Assembly (NCBI RefSeq): GCF_030811215.1
Contig: NZ_JAUSQM010000001.1
Coordinates: 2,356,001 to 2,420,000, forward strand
Length of the DNA: 64,000 nucleotides
Reading direction: 5' to 3'
DNA from: Nocardioides massiliensis
GTDB lineage: Bacteria > Actinomycetota > Actinomycetes > Propionibacteriales > Nocardioidaceae
Both the position numbers and the translations under genes were made by a program. Of this stretch, positions 26,060-35,600 are shown piece after piece (positions within the stretch are counted from its first letter, which is position 1; the number at the start of each line of letters is the position of its first letter). The notes beneath the pieces are model-generated. The model ran no database searches and was not told the origin of the DNA. It saw only the letters and a program-made list of their open reading frames with translations.

Positions 26060-26671
26060 GTGACCAACCTCGACCCGAGAGCGCCGCTCGTGCTCGACAC
26101 ACGCGAGCTCGGCCGACGCCCGGGGTCGCAACGGGAGGTCGACCTCTCCGTCCCGGCACCACCAGAACTCGGTATCGAGGTGCTCAGCGTTCCCGAAGGG
26201 TCGCCGGTGGAGCTCAGGCTCCGCCTGGAGGCGGTCATGGAGGGGGTGCTCGTCACCGGGACGGCCACGGCCGGACTGGAGGGCGAGTGCGCACGGTGCC
26301 TGGAGTCGCTCTCGGAACCCATCGAGGTCGACGTCCAGGAGCTGTTCGTCTATGACGACAGCGACATTGAGGACGATGAGGAGGAGGGGGTCTTCCGTCT
26401 CGACGGGGACCTGCTCGACCTCGAACCACTGCTGCGGGACGGGATAGTGCTCTCACTGCCCTTCCAGCCGCTGTGCCGGGACGACTGTCCGGGGCTGTGC
26501 ATCGAGTGTGGTGCACGCCTGGCTGACGACCCCGACCACCAGCACGAGGAGCCGATCGACCCCCGGTGGGCCGGCCTCACGGCGCTGAGAGAACAGTCCG
26601 ACGGTCCATCCGACCGTTCTGCAACAGGCGAAGCCGGGCCGACGGGGTCCGAGCCGAAGAGGAGTGAGTGA
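26060..26671 (+). CDS. DUF177/YceD family protein
   Basis: A 203-residue YceD-type protein. Plant and bacterial relatives are linked to 23S rRNA accumulation, and the gene is almost always next to rpmF, as here. Cysteines ECARCLESL in the middle and [14 protein letters not shown] near the end look like metal-binding pairs. An acidic stretch ([10 protein letters not shown]) separates them. GTG start. Its stop is 1 bp before the rpmF start, so translation is coupled. Confidence 0.9.
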   Translation: MTNLDPRAPLVLDTRELGRRPGSQREVDLSVPAPPELGIEVLSVPEGSPVELRLRLEAVMEGVLVTGTATAGLEGECARCLESLSEPIEVDVQELFVYDDSDIEDDEEEGVFRLDGDLLDLEPLLRDGIVLSLPFQPLCRDDCPGLCIECGARLADDPDHQHEEPIDPRWAGLTALREQSDGPSDRSATGEAGPTGSEPKRSE

Positions 26672-26672
26672 A

Positions 26673-26858
26673 GTGGCAGTCCCGAAGCGGAAGATGTCGC
26701 GCAGCAACACGCGGCACCGTCGTTCGCAGTGGAAGGCCGTCGCGCCTTCCCTGGTCGACTGCGCCAACCCCGCCTGCAACGCCAAGCACCTCCCGCACCG
26801 GGCGTGCGGCGAGTGCGGCCAGTACGGCGCTCGCAACAACCGGCGTCAGGTCCTCTGA
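26673..26858 (+). CDS. rpmF: 50S ribosomal protein L32
   Basis: A 61-residue L32. The N-terminus [16 protein letters not shown] is canonical after Met removal, and CANPAC...CGECG forms the zinc ribbon. An in-frame GTG at 26664 would add three non-canonical residues, so 26673 is used; GAGGAGTGAG before it serves as ribosome site inside the DUF177 end. Confidence 0.97.
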   Translation: MAVPKRKMSRSNTRHRRSQWKAVAPSLVDCANPACNAKHLPHRACGECGQYGARNNRRQVL

Positions 26859-26872
26859 CCAGCGACGTCGGC

Positions 26873-27634
26873 GTGGGCGAGGCGTCCACGGCGTCGGCGA
26901 GCGCCGATGCGTACGACGACCTGCGCAAGCAGCTCGGTGAGCCGTCCCTGGCTCCCGAGCTGCTCGAGCATGCCCTGACGCACCGGTCCTACGCCTACGA
27001 GAACGGCGGGCTGCCGACCAACGAGCGCCTGGAGTTCCTCGGCGACTCGGTGCTCGGCGTCGTCGTCACCGAGACGCTGTACCGCACCCATCCCGACCTC
27101 TCCGAGGGACGGCTGGCGAAGCTGCGGGCAGCGGTGGTGAACGCCCGCGCACTCGCGCAGGTGGCGCGCACCATCGGTCTGGGTGAGCACATCAAGCTCG
27201 GTCGCGGCGAGGAGGCCACCGGCGGGCGCGACAAGTCCTCGATCCTGTCCGACACCGTCGAGGCGATCATCGGGGCGGTCTACCTCAGTGCCGGCTTCGA
27301 GGTCGCGACCGAGGTCGTGCACCGGCTCTTCGACCCGCTGATGGAGGCGGCAGCAGCCCTCGGCGCCGGCCTGGACTGGAAGACGAGCCTGCAGGAGCTG
27401 GCCGCCGAGCACGGCCTCGGCGTGCCGGAGTACGTCATCGAGGACTCCGGTCCCGACCACGAGAAGACCTTCACCGCACGCGTCCGCGTGGGCGAGCAGC
27501 TCTACGGCCACGGCACGGGCCGATCCAAGAAGGAAGCCGAGCAGCAGGCCGCCGAGACCGCCTACACGGCGCTGTCGGAGCAGGCGCGCAGCGCCGGACC
27601 GGCGCCCCAGGCGCCGCCGCCCGGCCAGGACTGA
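26873..27634 (+). CDS. rnc: Ribonuclease III
   Basis: A 253-residue double-strand RNase that processes rRNA precursors. The catalytic signature [13 protein letters not shown] and the second acidic site [13 protein letters not shown] are in the N-terminal domain. The C-terminal dsRNA-binding domain (about 165-235) ends in [16 protein letters not shown]. The GTG at 26873 follows rpmF by 14 bp. A longer frame reading into rpmF is not used. Confidence 0.96.
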   Translation: MGEASTASASADAYDDLRKQLGEPSLAPELLEHALTHRSYAYENGGLPTNERLEFLGDSVLGVVVTETLYRTHPDLSEGRLAKLRAAVVNARALAQVARTIGLGEHIKLGRGEEATGGRDKSSILSDTVEAIIGAVYLSAGFEVATEVVHRLFDPLMEAAAALGAGLDWKTSLQELAAEHGLGVPEYVIEDSGPDHEKTFTARVRVGEQLYGHGTGRSKKEAEQQAAETAYTALSEQARSAGPAPQAPPPGQD

Positions 27635-27641
27635 CCACGCC

Positions 27642-28499
27642 GTGCCCGAGCTGCCGGAGGTCGAGGTCGTCCGCCGAGGGCTCGAGCGGCACGTCGTCGG
27701 ACGGCGACTGACCGTCACGACGGTCCTCCACCCCCGTCCCGTACGCCGCCACACGGCCGGGCCGGCGGACTTCGCGAGCCGCACGGAGGGCCGGGTCGTG
27801 CTCGACGTGCGCCGGCGCGGGAAGTACTTCTGGCTCGCGCTCGACGACGGCGCAGCCGTGCTCGGCCACCTCGGCATGAGCGGGCAGATGCTGGTCCAGC
27901 CGTCGTCTGCGGCCGATGAGCGGCACCTGCGGGTGCGCTTCACCCTCGACGACGGCCAGGAGCTGCGGTTCGTCGACCAGCGCATGTTCGGCGGGCTGCT
28001 CGTGTCCCCGGACGGGGCGGACCTCCCCGCCGAGATCGCCCACATCGCCCGCGACCCGTTGGATCCGCTGTTCGACGACGTGGCCTTCGCCCGTCGGCTG
28101 CGCCGGCGCGAGGTCGGTCTCAAGCGCCAGCTGCTCGACCAGACGCTGGTCAGCGGGGTCGGCAACATCTATGCCGACGAGGCCCTGTGGCGGGCCCAGC
28201 AGCACGGTGACCGGCCGGGCACCCGACTGAAGCAGGGTGAGGCCGTCGAGCTCGTCGCTCACGCCCGGGCCGTGATGCAGGCCGCGCTCGCCGAGGGCGG
28301 GACGTCGTTCGACGCGTTGTATGTCAACGTCAACGGCGAGAGCGGCTACTTCGACCGGTCCCTGCACGCCTACGGCCAGGAGGGACTGCCCTGCGCGCGC
28401 TGCGCGACGCCCATCCGCCGGGTGGCGTTCATGAACCGCTCGTCGTACTTCTGCCCGACCTGCCAGCCGCCGCCGCGGCTGCGACGGCGTACGCGCTGA
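27642..28499 (+). CDS. mutM: Formamidopyrimidine-DNA glycosylase
   Basis: A 285-residue base-excision enzyme for 8-oxoguanine and ring-opened purines. The N-terminus [13 protein letters not shown] gives catalytic Pro2/Glu3 after Met loss. GKYFWL carries the conserved lysine, and the C-terminal zinc finger is [24 protein letters not shown] in outline (two CxxC pairs). GTG start 7 bp after rnc, same operon. Confidence 0.97.
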   Translation: MPELPEVEVVRRGLERHVVGRRLTVTTVLHPRPVRRHTAGPADFASRTEGRVVLDVRRRGKYFWLALDDGAAVLGHLGMSGQMLVQPSSAADERHLRVRFTLDDGQELRFVDQRMFGGLLVSPDGADLPAEIAHIARDPLDPLFDDVAFARRLRRREVGLKRQLLDQTLVSGVGNIYADEALWRAQQHGDRPGTRLKQGEAVELVAHARAVMQAALAEGGTSFDALYVNVNGESGYFDRSLHAYGQEGLPCARCATPIRRVAFMNRSSYFCPTCQPPPRLRRRTR

Positions 28500-28668
28500 C
28501 CCACGCCCGTGCCGACGATGCCCCGCCCGGATTGACCCAGCAGGGCAACGGTGAGATTCTTGGGAGTCGTCTGCGCGGAGGCCGGGTCCGGCCCCTCGGA
28601 CCACAGCCCGGCACCCGACACCGCTCGCCCTCGCGCCCGGTGAGCACCACCCCGGTGGAAGGAACCCC

Positions 28669-28875
28669 ATGGCCAAGGCCCTGCTCGGTCACATGAGCAC
28701 CACTGACCCCCGCGTGCACGCGCGTCTGGTCGCCGAGAACCGTCGGCTCCGCGAGCGGGTGGCCGACCTCGAGGCACACGTGCTGCGACTCCAGGCCGAC
28801 AACGACGCGCTCGCCGCCGCCCTGGCCGACCGGCCGCTGCTCGCGTTGGACGACTCCAGCATGCAGCCCGCCTGA
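28669..28875 (+). CDS. Small coiled-coil protein of unknown function
   Basis: A 68-residue protein I do not recognise. Residues 15-55 (HARLVAENRRLRERVADLEA...) form a leucine-zipper-like coiled coil with acidic/basic heptads, then a short tail. The ATG has GGAAGGAA 6 nt upstream, which supports translation. It lies 169 bp after mutM and 84 bp before the EspC-like gene on the same strand, so it may belong to the following cassette. Confidence 0.65.
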   Translation: MAKALLGHMSTTDPRVHARLVAENRRLRERVADLEAHVLRLQADNDALAAALADRPLLALDDSSMQPA

Positions 28876-28915
28876 ACCCAGCCCCGCCCGTCGTCCGCCC
28901 CCGACGGTTCTTCGT

Positions 28916-28921
28916 TACGAT
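28916..28921 (+). promoter_or_regulatory. Possible -10 of the secretion-like cassette
   Basis: TACGAT in an AT-richer patch (TTCTTCGTTACGATGG), 38 bp before the GTG at 28960. No convincing -35. Confidence 0.3.
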
Positions 28922-28959
28922 GGTCCCGCACACGCCAGCGCTGACGGGGGAGTCTTGAC

Positions 28960-29262
28960 GTGGGTGACGATCTCTACATCGATGCCGGGATGCTGCGTCG
29001 CGTCCGCACCAACCTGGGGCGCATCGAGACCATGCTGAGCCGGCCCGCCAACGACATGAAGGCGCTGGACGGCACCGAGCTCGGGCCGGCGAAGCTGCGT
29101 TCGCGCGTGACCGAGTTCGCCGACGAGTGGGCCTACGGCATCGCGCAGCTGGGCGAGTTCACTGCCTCGGCGGTGGAGGCGCTCACCTCGATCGAGGAGG
29201 CGTTTCAGCAGGCCGACACCGACCTCGCCAACGCGCTCAATGACGCCAACGGGGTGTCCTGA
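28960..29262 (+). CDS. EspC/WXG100-like small helical protein (putative type VII secretion substrate)
   Basis: A 100-residue, all-helical protein without signal peptide or cysteine. The second half (TEFADEWAYGIAQLGEFTASAV...) has a conserved-type Trp (W57) in a helical turn and ends AFQQADTDLANAL, resembling actinobacterial EspC/DUF2580 and WXG100 proteins exported by ESX systems. A strict WxG is absent (WAYG), so assignment is by overall pattern. It overlaps the next gene by TGATG. No ESX core gene is in the window. Confidence 0.6.
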   Translation: MGDDLYIDAGMLRRVRTNLGRIETMLSRPANDMKALDGTELGPAKLRSRVTEFADEWAYGIAQLGEFTASAVEALTSIEEAFQQADTDLANALNDANGVS

Positions 29263-30509
29263 TGGCACCCACCTCCGCTGCGGACTACCCGAACCTCGGC
29301 TTCGACCCGACTCCCGGCGATGTCTGGGCGGTCACCCAGACCGTCCGCACCCTGCGCACCACCGCCCATGCGCTGACCGAGATCCGCAGCGTCCTGCACG
29401 GTGCGGCCGACGGGGAGTGGCGCGGCCAGGCGGCGATCGCCTTCCGCGACCTGCTCGCCGAGGACCTGCGCCCCAAGATCGACAGCGCCGAGCTGGCCTT
29501 CGGTGACGCCTACCGCGCCCTCGACACCTGGTCCGACGACCTCGCGCTCTTCCAGCAGCGCGCCCGTGCGGTCGAGGAGCGTGCCCGCAACGCCCAGGAC
29601 GACATCGACGCCGCCTCCGCCGTGCTCGACGGCCTCCCGCCGGAGGCGCCGCCCGGCACGCCGTTGCCGGAGGACCCCGCCGAGCGCACGCGGGCCGAGT
29701 CCGACGCCGACACCCGCCGGGTGCAGGGGGCGGCGCTCTCTGCGGCGCGGACCCGGCTGGAGAACGCCCGCGATGCCGCCGAGGACCTGCAGGAGGAGTA
29801 CGAAACACGTGCGCGCGACATCGCCGGGATGCTGGCCAACGCGATCGACGCGGCGCCGGCCGAGCCGGGATGGTTCGACCGGGCGGTCGAGGCGATCAGC
29901 GGCGCGCTCTCCGCGCTGGGCGACCTGCTCGCCGACCTCAGCGACGCAGTGCTGGACTTCCTGCACAAGATCGCGCCGCTGCTGGAGTTCATCGGCGAGC
30001 TGACCGGTCTGCTGTCGACCATCCTCGGCCTGCTCGCCTTCATCCCGGGATTGAACTGGCTCGCTGGCCCGGCCCTGGCGCTCGCGGCCATCTCGTTCCT
30101 CGCCAACTACCTGGCCGACGCCGGCACGACGGGCAGCTGGCTGGAGCCGATGACCACCGGGGAGTTCTGGATCGGAGCGGTCTCCCTGGCCATCGGGGTC
30201 GGCGGGATGGCGCTGGGCAACCACCTCACCGCGGCCGCGCGGCTCAGTGGCAACACCCGCCAGGTCCCGCAGCTGCTCATCGGTGGCACCCGTGAGGTCC
30301 CCTACGGCTTCTTCAGCATCATGGCTGGGAAGGTCCCGACGATGGAGACCGCCGAGTTCGTCCTGCGGACCGTCAACCTGCGCGGCACCTACTGGGGCTT
30401 GGGCGAGCTGATCATCGGCGGCGGCGACACGGCAGGCTTCGCCGGCGGGCTGTTCTCCGGCTCCTCCTACCCGCGCCGGTGGACCAACGACCCCGTGGTG
30501 GTGCGATGA
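29262..30509 (+). CDS. Putative type VII-secreted protein with WxG domain and hydrophobic core
   Basis: A 415-residue protein. Residues 15-110 form a helical WXG100-like domain with W53-R-G55 (GEWRGQAA) and a later YxxxD (Y84...D88). Residues 95-195 are charged, probably coiled coil with a Pro-rich hinge at 125-140. Residues 235-325 are strongly hydrophobic (several possible membrane helices). The C-terminal 90 residues (Gly/Arg-rich, ending YPRRWTNDPVVVR) are unrecognised. The build resembles LXG/WXG effectors with a central pore-like region. It overlaps both neighbours by start/stop fusion. Function unknown; toxin activity is not shown. Confidence 0.6.
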   Translation: MAPTSAADYPNLGFDPTPGDVWAVTQTVRTLRTTAHALTEIRSVLHGAADGEWRGQAAIAFRDLLAEDLRPKIDSAELAFGDAYRALDTWSDDLALFQQRARAVEERARNAQDDIDAASAVLDGLPPEAPPGTPLPEDPAERTRAESDADTRRVQGAALSAARTRLENARDAAEDLQEEYETRARDIAGMLANAIDAAPAEPGWFDRAVEAISGALSALGDLLADLSDAVLDFLHKIAPLLEFIGELTGLLSTILGLLAFIPGLNWLAGPALALAAISFLANYLADAGTTGSWLEPMTTGEFWIGAVSLAIGVGGMALGNHLTAAARLSGNTRQVPQLLIGGTREVPYGFFSIMAGKVPTMETAEFVLRTVNLRGTYWGLGELIIGGGDTAGFAGGLFSGSSYPRRWTNDPVVVR

Positions 30510-31222
30510 GTCCCGACCCCACCGCCGGACGCGGCACCGTGCCCCTCGGCGCGGACGCCAAGGTCGATCTCCTGCTCCCGCCGGACTTCTACGACCTCCT
30601 GCACCCCGCGGATCCCGTGCAGGCACGCACCGAGCTCGACGTGCTGTTCCGGCGCATGCTGCCCACGGCCTCGGCCGAGCAGATCGCGGCAGCGGTGGAC
30701 GGCATGATGCGGTGGCGGGAGCTGCTCACCTCGGCCCACGTGCTCGTGCACGGTTTCGTCGGGGTGCCTGCCGGTGAGCACACCCCCGTCCCGGTCCACT
30801 GGCACGTGCTGGTCGCAGCGCTCGAGGTGCCGACGCCCGACGAGCTCGACGTCGGCACGCTGTTCGCCCGGGTGCTCGGGCAGCGCTGGGACGAGACGAG
30901 GACCTACGTCGAGCCGTTCGAGAGCCGGATGGGGTGGGGCGTCGGCGTGCTCGGGTCCTTCACCCCCCAGCTGCCGGAGGGCATCGGCCCGCTCGTGGCC
31001 GGCCTGGGTGGGCACGCGGTCGCCGGCGGGCCCGCCCACGCGGAGGTGGGCGAGGTCGGCGTCGCAGCGACGATCACCGGCGCCCACGGCTCCTCGGTCG
31101 CACTCGGCGTGCTCGGCATCTGCATCGACCCCGACCAGGTCCTCGAGCTTGGGGGCCTCGTGACGGCGATCGGTGCCGGTTCGGTCCTCGACACCGGACT
31201 GGCGGCGGAGCCGTCGCCGTGA
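30506..31222 (+). CDS. Conserved hypothetical protein of the secretion-like cassette
   Basis: A 238-residue soluble protein I cannot name. It has no signal peptide or long hydrophobic helix. The N-terminal half is helical with acidic residues, and the C-terminal half is Gly/Ala/Val-rich and beta-like (VGVLGSFTPQLPEGIGPLVAG). Start and stop overlap the flanking genes (ATGA, GTGA), so it is made with them. A chaperone or immunity role would fit the context but is only a guess. Confidence 0.6.
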   Translation: MSPDPTAGRGTVPLGADAKVDLLLPPDFYDLLHPADPVQARTELDVLFRRMLPTASAEQIAAAVDGMMRWRELLTSAHVLVHGFVGVPAGEHTPVPVHWHVLVAALEVPTPDELDVGTLFARVLGQRWDETRTYVEPFESRMGWGVGVLGSFTPQLPEGIGPLVAGLGGHAVAGGPAHAEVGEVGVAATITGAHGSSVALGVLGICIDPDQVLELGGLVTAIGAGSVLDTGLAAEPSP

Positions 31223-32476
31223 GCGTGGGGGCAGCCGGGGTCGACAGCGACGTCCTGACCGAGGTGCCGCCGGCATCGGCGTACCCGAGCCGCGAGGCGC
31301 TGCTCATCGCGCAGGACCGGGCGGTGGCTGAGCTCGACCGCCGGACCTGGGGCCTGCGCCGGATGGCGCCGGCGACCGCATGGATGCTGGCGGTGCTCCT
31401 CGTCGTGCTGATGGCGCTGCAGGGTGTGACCGGTGACCTCGCCGACGACTCCGTGCTGGCGCTCGTCCTCGTCCTCGCCGCAGCGGCGCTCGTCCTGTGG
31501 CGCGGGGGACGTGCGCTGTGCCGTGCCCTGATGCTGACCGCACGCGAGGCGGAGGCGGCGGTGCACTGGCGTGACCTCGACCGGACGGCTGCGGCGCGGG
31601 CGCTCCCGGCCGGCGAGCCCGGCGACCTGGCCACGGCCTGGGACCGACGCGACGCCGCCGACCTCGAGGAGGCCGCCGACCGTCGCGCGACGCGCGAGTG
31701 GGCATCGATCCTCGCCATGGGTCCGCGCGGCCACCTCGTGGCGACCTTGCCCTTCATGATCGGATTCGTCGGGCTGCTGGCCGTCGTCCTTCCCTTCGCC
31801 GAGACCCCACACCGCGTCGGGGGTGCGGTCGCGGTGGTCGTCTGCCTGGTGCCGGCGGCGACCCTGCTCGGGTTGGCCTACCGGGAGGCGTTCCGCCGTC
31901 AGGTCGCCTATCACCAGCGGTGGATCGAGCGCGAGGTGCTGCTGGCCCGGCGTGCGCTGCTGCACCCCGGCGTCGCACCGACGGATGCGCCCCTGCGCCC
32001 GGCCCGAGCAGCGCGATTCGTCTGGGTCGCCTTCTTCTGCGGTCTGCTCGTCACGCTCGGCGTGCAGGTCACCACCAGTGAGTCCCAGGCGCTGCTGGCC
32101 GTCGCGGCCATGCTGGGCGTCGGTGTCCTCGTCGCACTCGAGGCGACCCGGCGACGCCACCGACCCCTGGTGCACGCGTTCACGGCCGGGCCCGCCGACC
32201 GGCTGGGGGTGGGCCGCGCCCGACCTGTCGACGTGGTGAGGGGTCCCGACGGGTCGCTGGAGCTGCGTCCTGCCGATGACGCGGTCCCCGGGGTCACCGT
32301 GCCAGCGGCGGCCATCCGCGGGGTGACGCCGGTGCGGATGCCCGGCGCCCTGGCCCCGCCGGGGGGTGGTGGTCGTCGTGGACGAGCGCGAGGGCTCCGG
32401 TCCGGAGGACCTGTGGGTGCTCAGCGGACGTGGCCCGGCTGCCGCGCTCGCGCCGCTCGTCCACCGCCGCTCCTGA
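31219..32476 (+). CDS. Membrane protein of the secretion-like cassette, apparent frameshift near 32361-32366
   Basis: About 418 residues if one G is removed from the G6 run at 32361-32366. Hydrophobic pairs near residues 45-90, 175-220 and 270-310 suggest about six membrane helices with a soluble C-terminal beta domain. As written, frame 1 turns Arg/Pro-rich after LAPPGG and runs to 32643, overlapping smc. Skipping one G gives GVVVVVDEREGSGPEDLWVL and a stop at 32474-32476, which is normal protein. So this is either a sequencing error, a real mutation, or slippage. The GTG start is fused to the previous stop. Family not recognised. Confidence 0.65.
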
Positions 32477-32624
32477 CCGCCCCTGACCGGCCGCTGGCCG
32501 CCCCGGTCCGCTTCCCGCGGTGCCGGCGCAGGCGTCGTACGCTGTGCTCGCTGCTTCCCCACGGGGCGTCTTTGGCAAGATGCGCCGTCAGCGCCTGCCC
32601 GCCGCTCGTGAGGAGTCCGCACCG

Positions 32625-35600
32625 ATGTACCTCAAGTCCCTGACGCTCCGGGGCTTCAAGTCGTTCGCCTCCGCCACCACCCTCCAGCTCGAGCCCGGCA
32701 TCACCTGCATCGTCGGACCCAACGGGTCGGGCAAGTCCAACGTCGTCGACGCGCTCGCCTGGGTGATGGGGGAGCAGGGGGCGAAGTCGTTGCGCGGCGG
32801 CAAGATGGAGGACGTCATCTTCGCCGGCACCTCCGGGCGCCCGCCGCTGGGCCGCGCCGAGGTGCAGCTGACCATCGACAACTCCGACGGCGCGCTGCCG
32901 ATCGAGTACGCCGAGGTCACGATCTCGCGCACGATGTTCCGCAACGGCGGCTCGGAGTACGCCATCAACGGGCAGGGCTGTCGCCTGCTCGACGTCCAGG
33001 AGCTGTTGTCGGACTCCGGGATCGGCCGCGAGATGCACGTGATCGTCGGGCAGGGGCAGCTCGACTCGATCCTGCACGCGACCCCGGAGGACCGGCGTGG
33101 CTTCATCGAGGAGGCGGCCGGGGTCCTCAAGCACCGCAAGCGCAAGGAGAAGGCGCTGCGGAAGCTCGACTCCACCGACGGCAACCTGACCCGGCTGCAG
33201 GACCTGCTGACCGAGATCCGCCGCCAGCTCAAGCCGCTGGGCAAGCAGGCCGAGGTTGCGCGGCAGGCGGCGGTCGTGCAGGCCGACGCGCGCGACGCGC
33301 GGGCGCGTCTGCTCGCCGACGACCTGGTGACCGCACGCACCGCCCTCGAGCAGGAGATGGCCGACGAGTCGGCTCTCGTGGCGCGGCGTACGGAGGTCGA
33401 GCAGGCCACGGCCGCCGCGCGGTCGAAGGAGGCCGAGCTCGAGGCGGCGCTGCGCGAGGACCTCCCGGCGTTGTCGCAGGCGCAGGAGGTCTGGTTCGGG
33501 CTCAACGCGCTGCGCGAGCGGTTGCGCGGCACCGCGGGGCTGGCCGCCGAACGGGTGCGCAACGCCGGCGACGCCTCCAACGCCGGCGAGCCCACCTCTT
33601 CCCGCGACCCCGACGAGCTCCGGGCCCAGGCGGCGCGCATGCGGGAGCGGGAGGCGGAGATCGAGGCGGAGATCGCGCGTCACCGTGAGGAGCTGGAGGC
33701 CGCCGTCGCGGCGCGCCACGACGCCGAGGCCGCCCACCAGGCCGAGGACCAACGGATCTCCGCGCTGCAGCGCGCGGCTGCGGACCGTCGTGAGGGTCTG
33801 GCGCGCCTGCAGGGCAAGGTCAACACCGTCAAGAGCCGGGCCGCTGCGGCCGAGGCGGAGATCGAGCGGCTGACCGCAGCGCGGGCCGAGGCCGAGGCAC
33901 GCGCCGAGCGGGCCCAGCGTGACTTCACCTCGCTCGAGACCCGGATCGCCGGGCTGGACGCGGGCGAGGAGGGCCTCGACGCCGAGCACGAGGAGGCCGC
34001 AGCCGCACTCGCGGAGATCGAGGACCGCCTCGCCGCCGTTCGCGAGCAGGTGCAGCAGGCTCACCGCGACCGCGCCGCGCTCGCCGCACGCAAGGAGGCG
34101 CTCGAGCTCGGCCTGCAGCGCAAGGACGGCGCTGCCGGCCTGCTCGCCGCCAGCGACGAGCTCTCCGGGATCCTCGGCTCGGTCGCGGCGCTGGTCACGG
34201 TCCGGTCGGGCTACGAGGCGGCGATCGCGGCGGCGCTGGGCACCGCCGCCGACGCGGTCGTTGTCGCAGACCTGGACGCCGCCGTGGGTGCGCTCGACCG
34301 GCTCAAGGCCGACGATCTCGGCCGGGCAGGCATCCTGGTCGGCTCCGGCATCGGTCTGCCGACGGCACCCGCCGACCTGCCATCGGGCGCGGTCTGGGCG
34401 ATGGACGCGGTGGACTGCGGAGCAGAGCTGCGCCCCGCTCTGGCCCGACTGCTGGGTGACGTGGTGCTGGTCGACGACCTGTCGGCCGCCCGGGGGTTGG
34501 TGCGCAGCCGGCCCGAGCTGACCGCCGTCACCCGCGAGGGTGACGTCCTCGGCGCTCTCGTGGTGACGGGCGGGTCCGCCAGCACCCCGAGCCTCCTGGA
34601 GGTCCAGGCGGCCGTCGACGAGGCGACCCAGCAGCTCGAGGCGGCCGCCCACACCGAGGAGCGGCTGGGCTTCGAGCAGACCCGGCTGGAGAACGAGCGC
34701 TCGGAGGCGCAGCGTCGCGTCGACGTCGCACTCGCGCAACTGCACGAGTCCGACGCCACCCTCGCCGCGGTCGCGGAGGAGCTCGGTCAGCACGCCTCGC
34801 TCGTGCGTTCGGCGCGGGGGGAGGCCGACCGCCTGGCCGCGGCGATCACGCGTGCCGAGGAGGCGCGCGACGCCGACGTCGCTGGGCTCGAGGAGCTCGA
34901 GCAGCGGCTCGCCGCCGCCCAGGACACCGACGATGAGGACCCCGACACGACGGTCCGCGAGGAGCTGGCCGAGAAGGCCCGTGGGACGCGGCAGGCCGAG
35001 ATGGACGCGCGGCTCGCGCTGCGCACCGCCGAGGAGCGCGGGCGTGCCCTGCACGGTCGGGCCGACGCGCTCGAGCGCAGCGCCACGGAGGAGGAGGCGG
35101 CCCGCGAGCGGGCCCGGGAGCGCCGCGAGCGGTTGCTGCGCGAGGGCGAGACCGCGCGTGCGGTCGTCGCCGGCACCGAGCAGGTGCTGCGGTTCCTGGA
35201 GTTCTCGATCGAGCGCGCCGCCGAGCAGCGCACGGCGGTCGAGCGCTCCCGCGCCGGCCGCGAGCAGCAGCTGCGCGAGGTGCGCGAGGACCTGCGCGAC
35301 CTGGCCCGCGAGCACGACAAGCTGGTCGACTCGGTCCACCGCGACGAGATGGCGCGTGCCCAGCAGCGGATGCGCATCGAGCAGCTCGAGGAGCGCGCCC
35401 TCGAGGAGCTCGGGCTCGACCCTGAGGCGCTGGTCGCCGAATACGGCCCCGACCAGCTCGTGCCGCCGGTGGAGGCGCCGGAAGCGCCGACGGCGGAACC
35501 CGTCGCAGAGGGCGAGCCGGAGGGTGAACCGGACAGCGAGGGCGGGGAGCCCGCCGTACCCGCCGGTGTGCCGTACGTCCGCGAGGAGCAGCAGCAGCGG

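Noticed and set aside
31219-32643. Uncorrected long form of the cassette membrane protein
   Set aside because: After 32361 it is Arg/Pro-rich and overlaps the smc start; a one-base correction gives a normal end.
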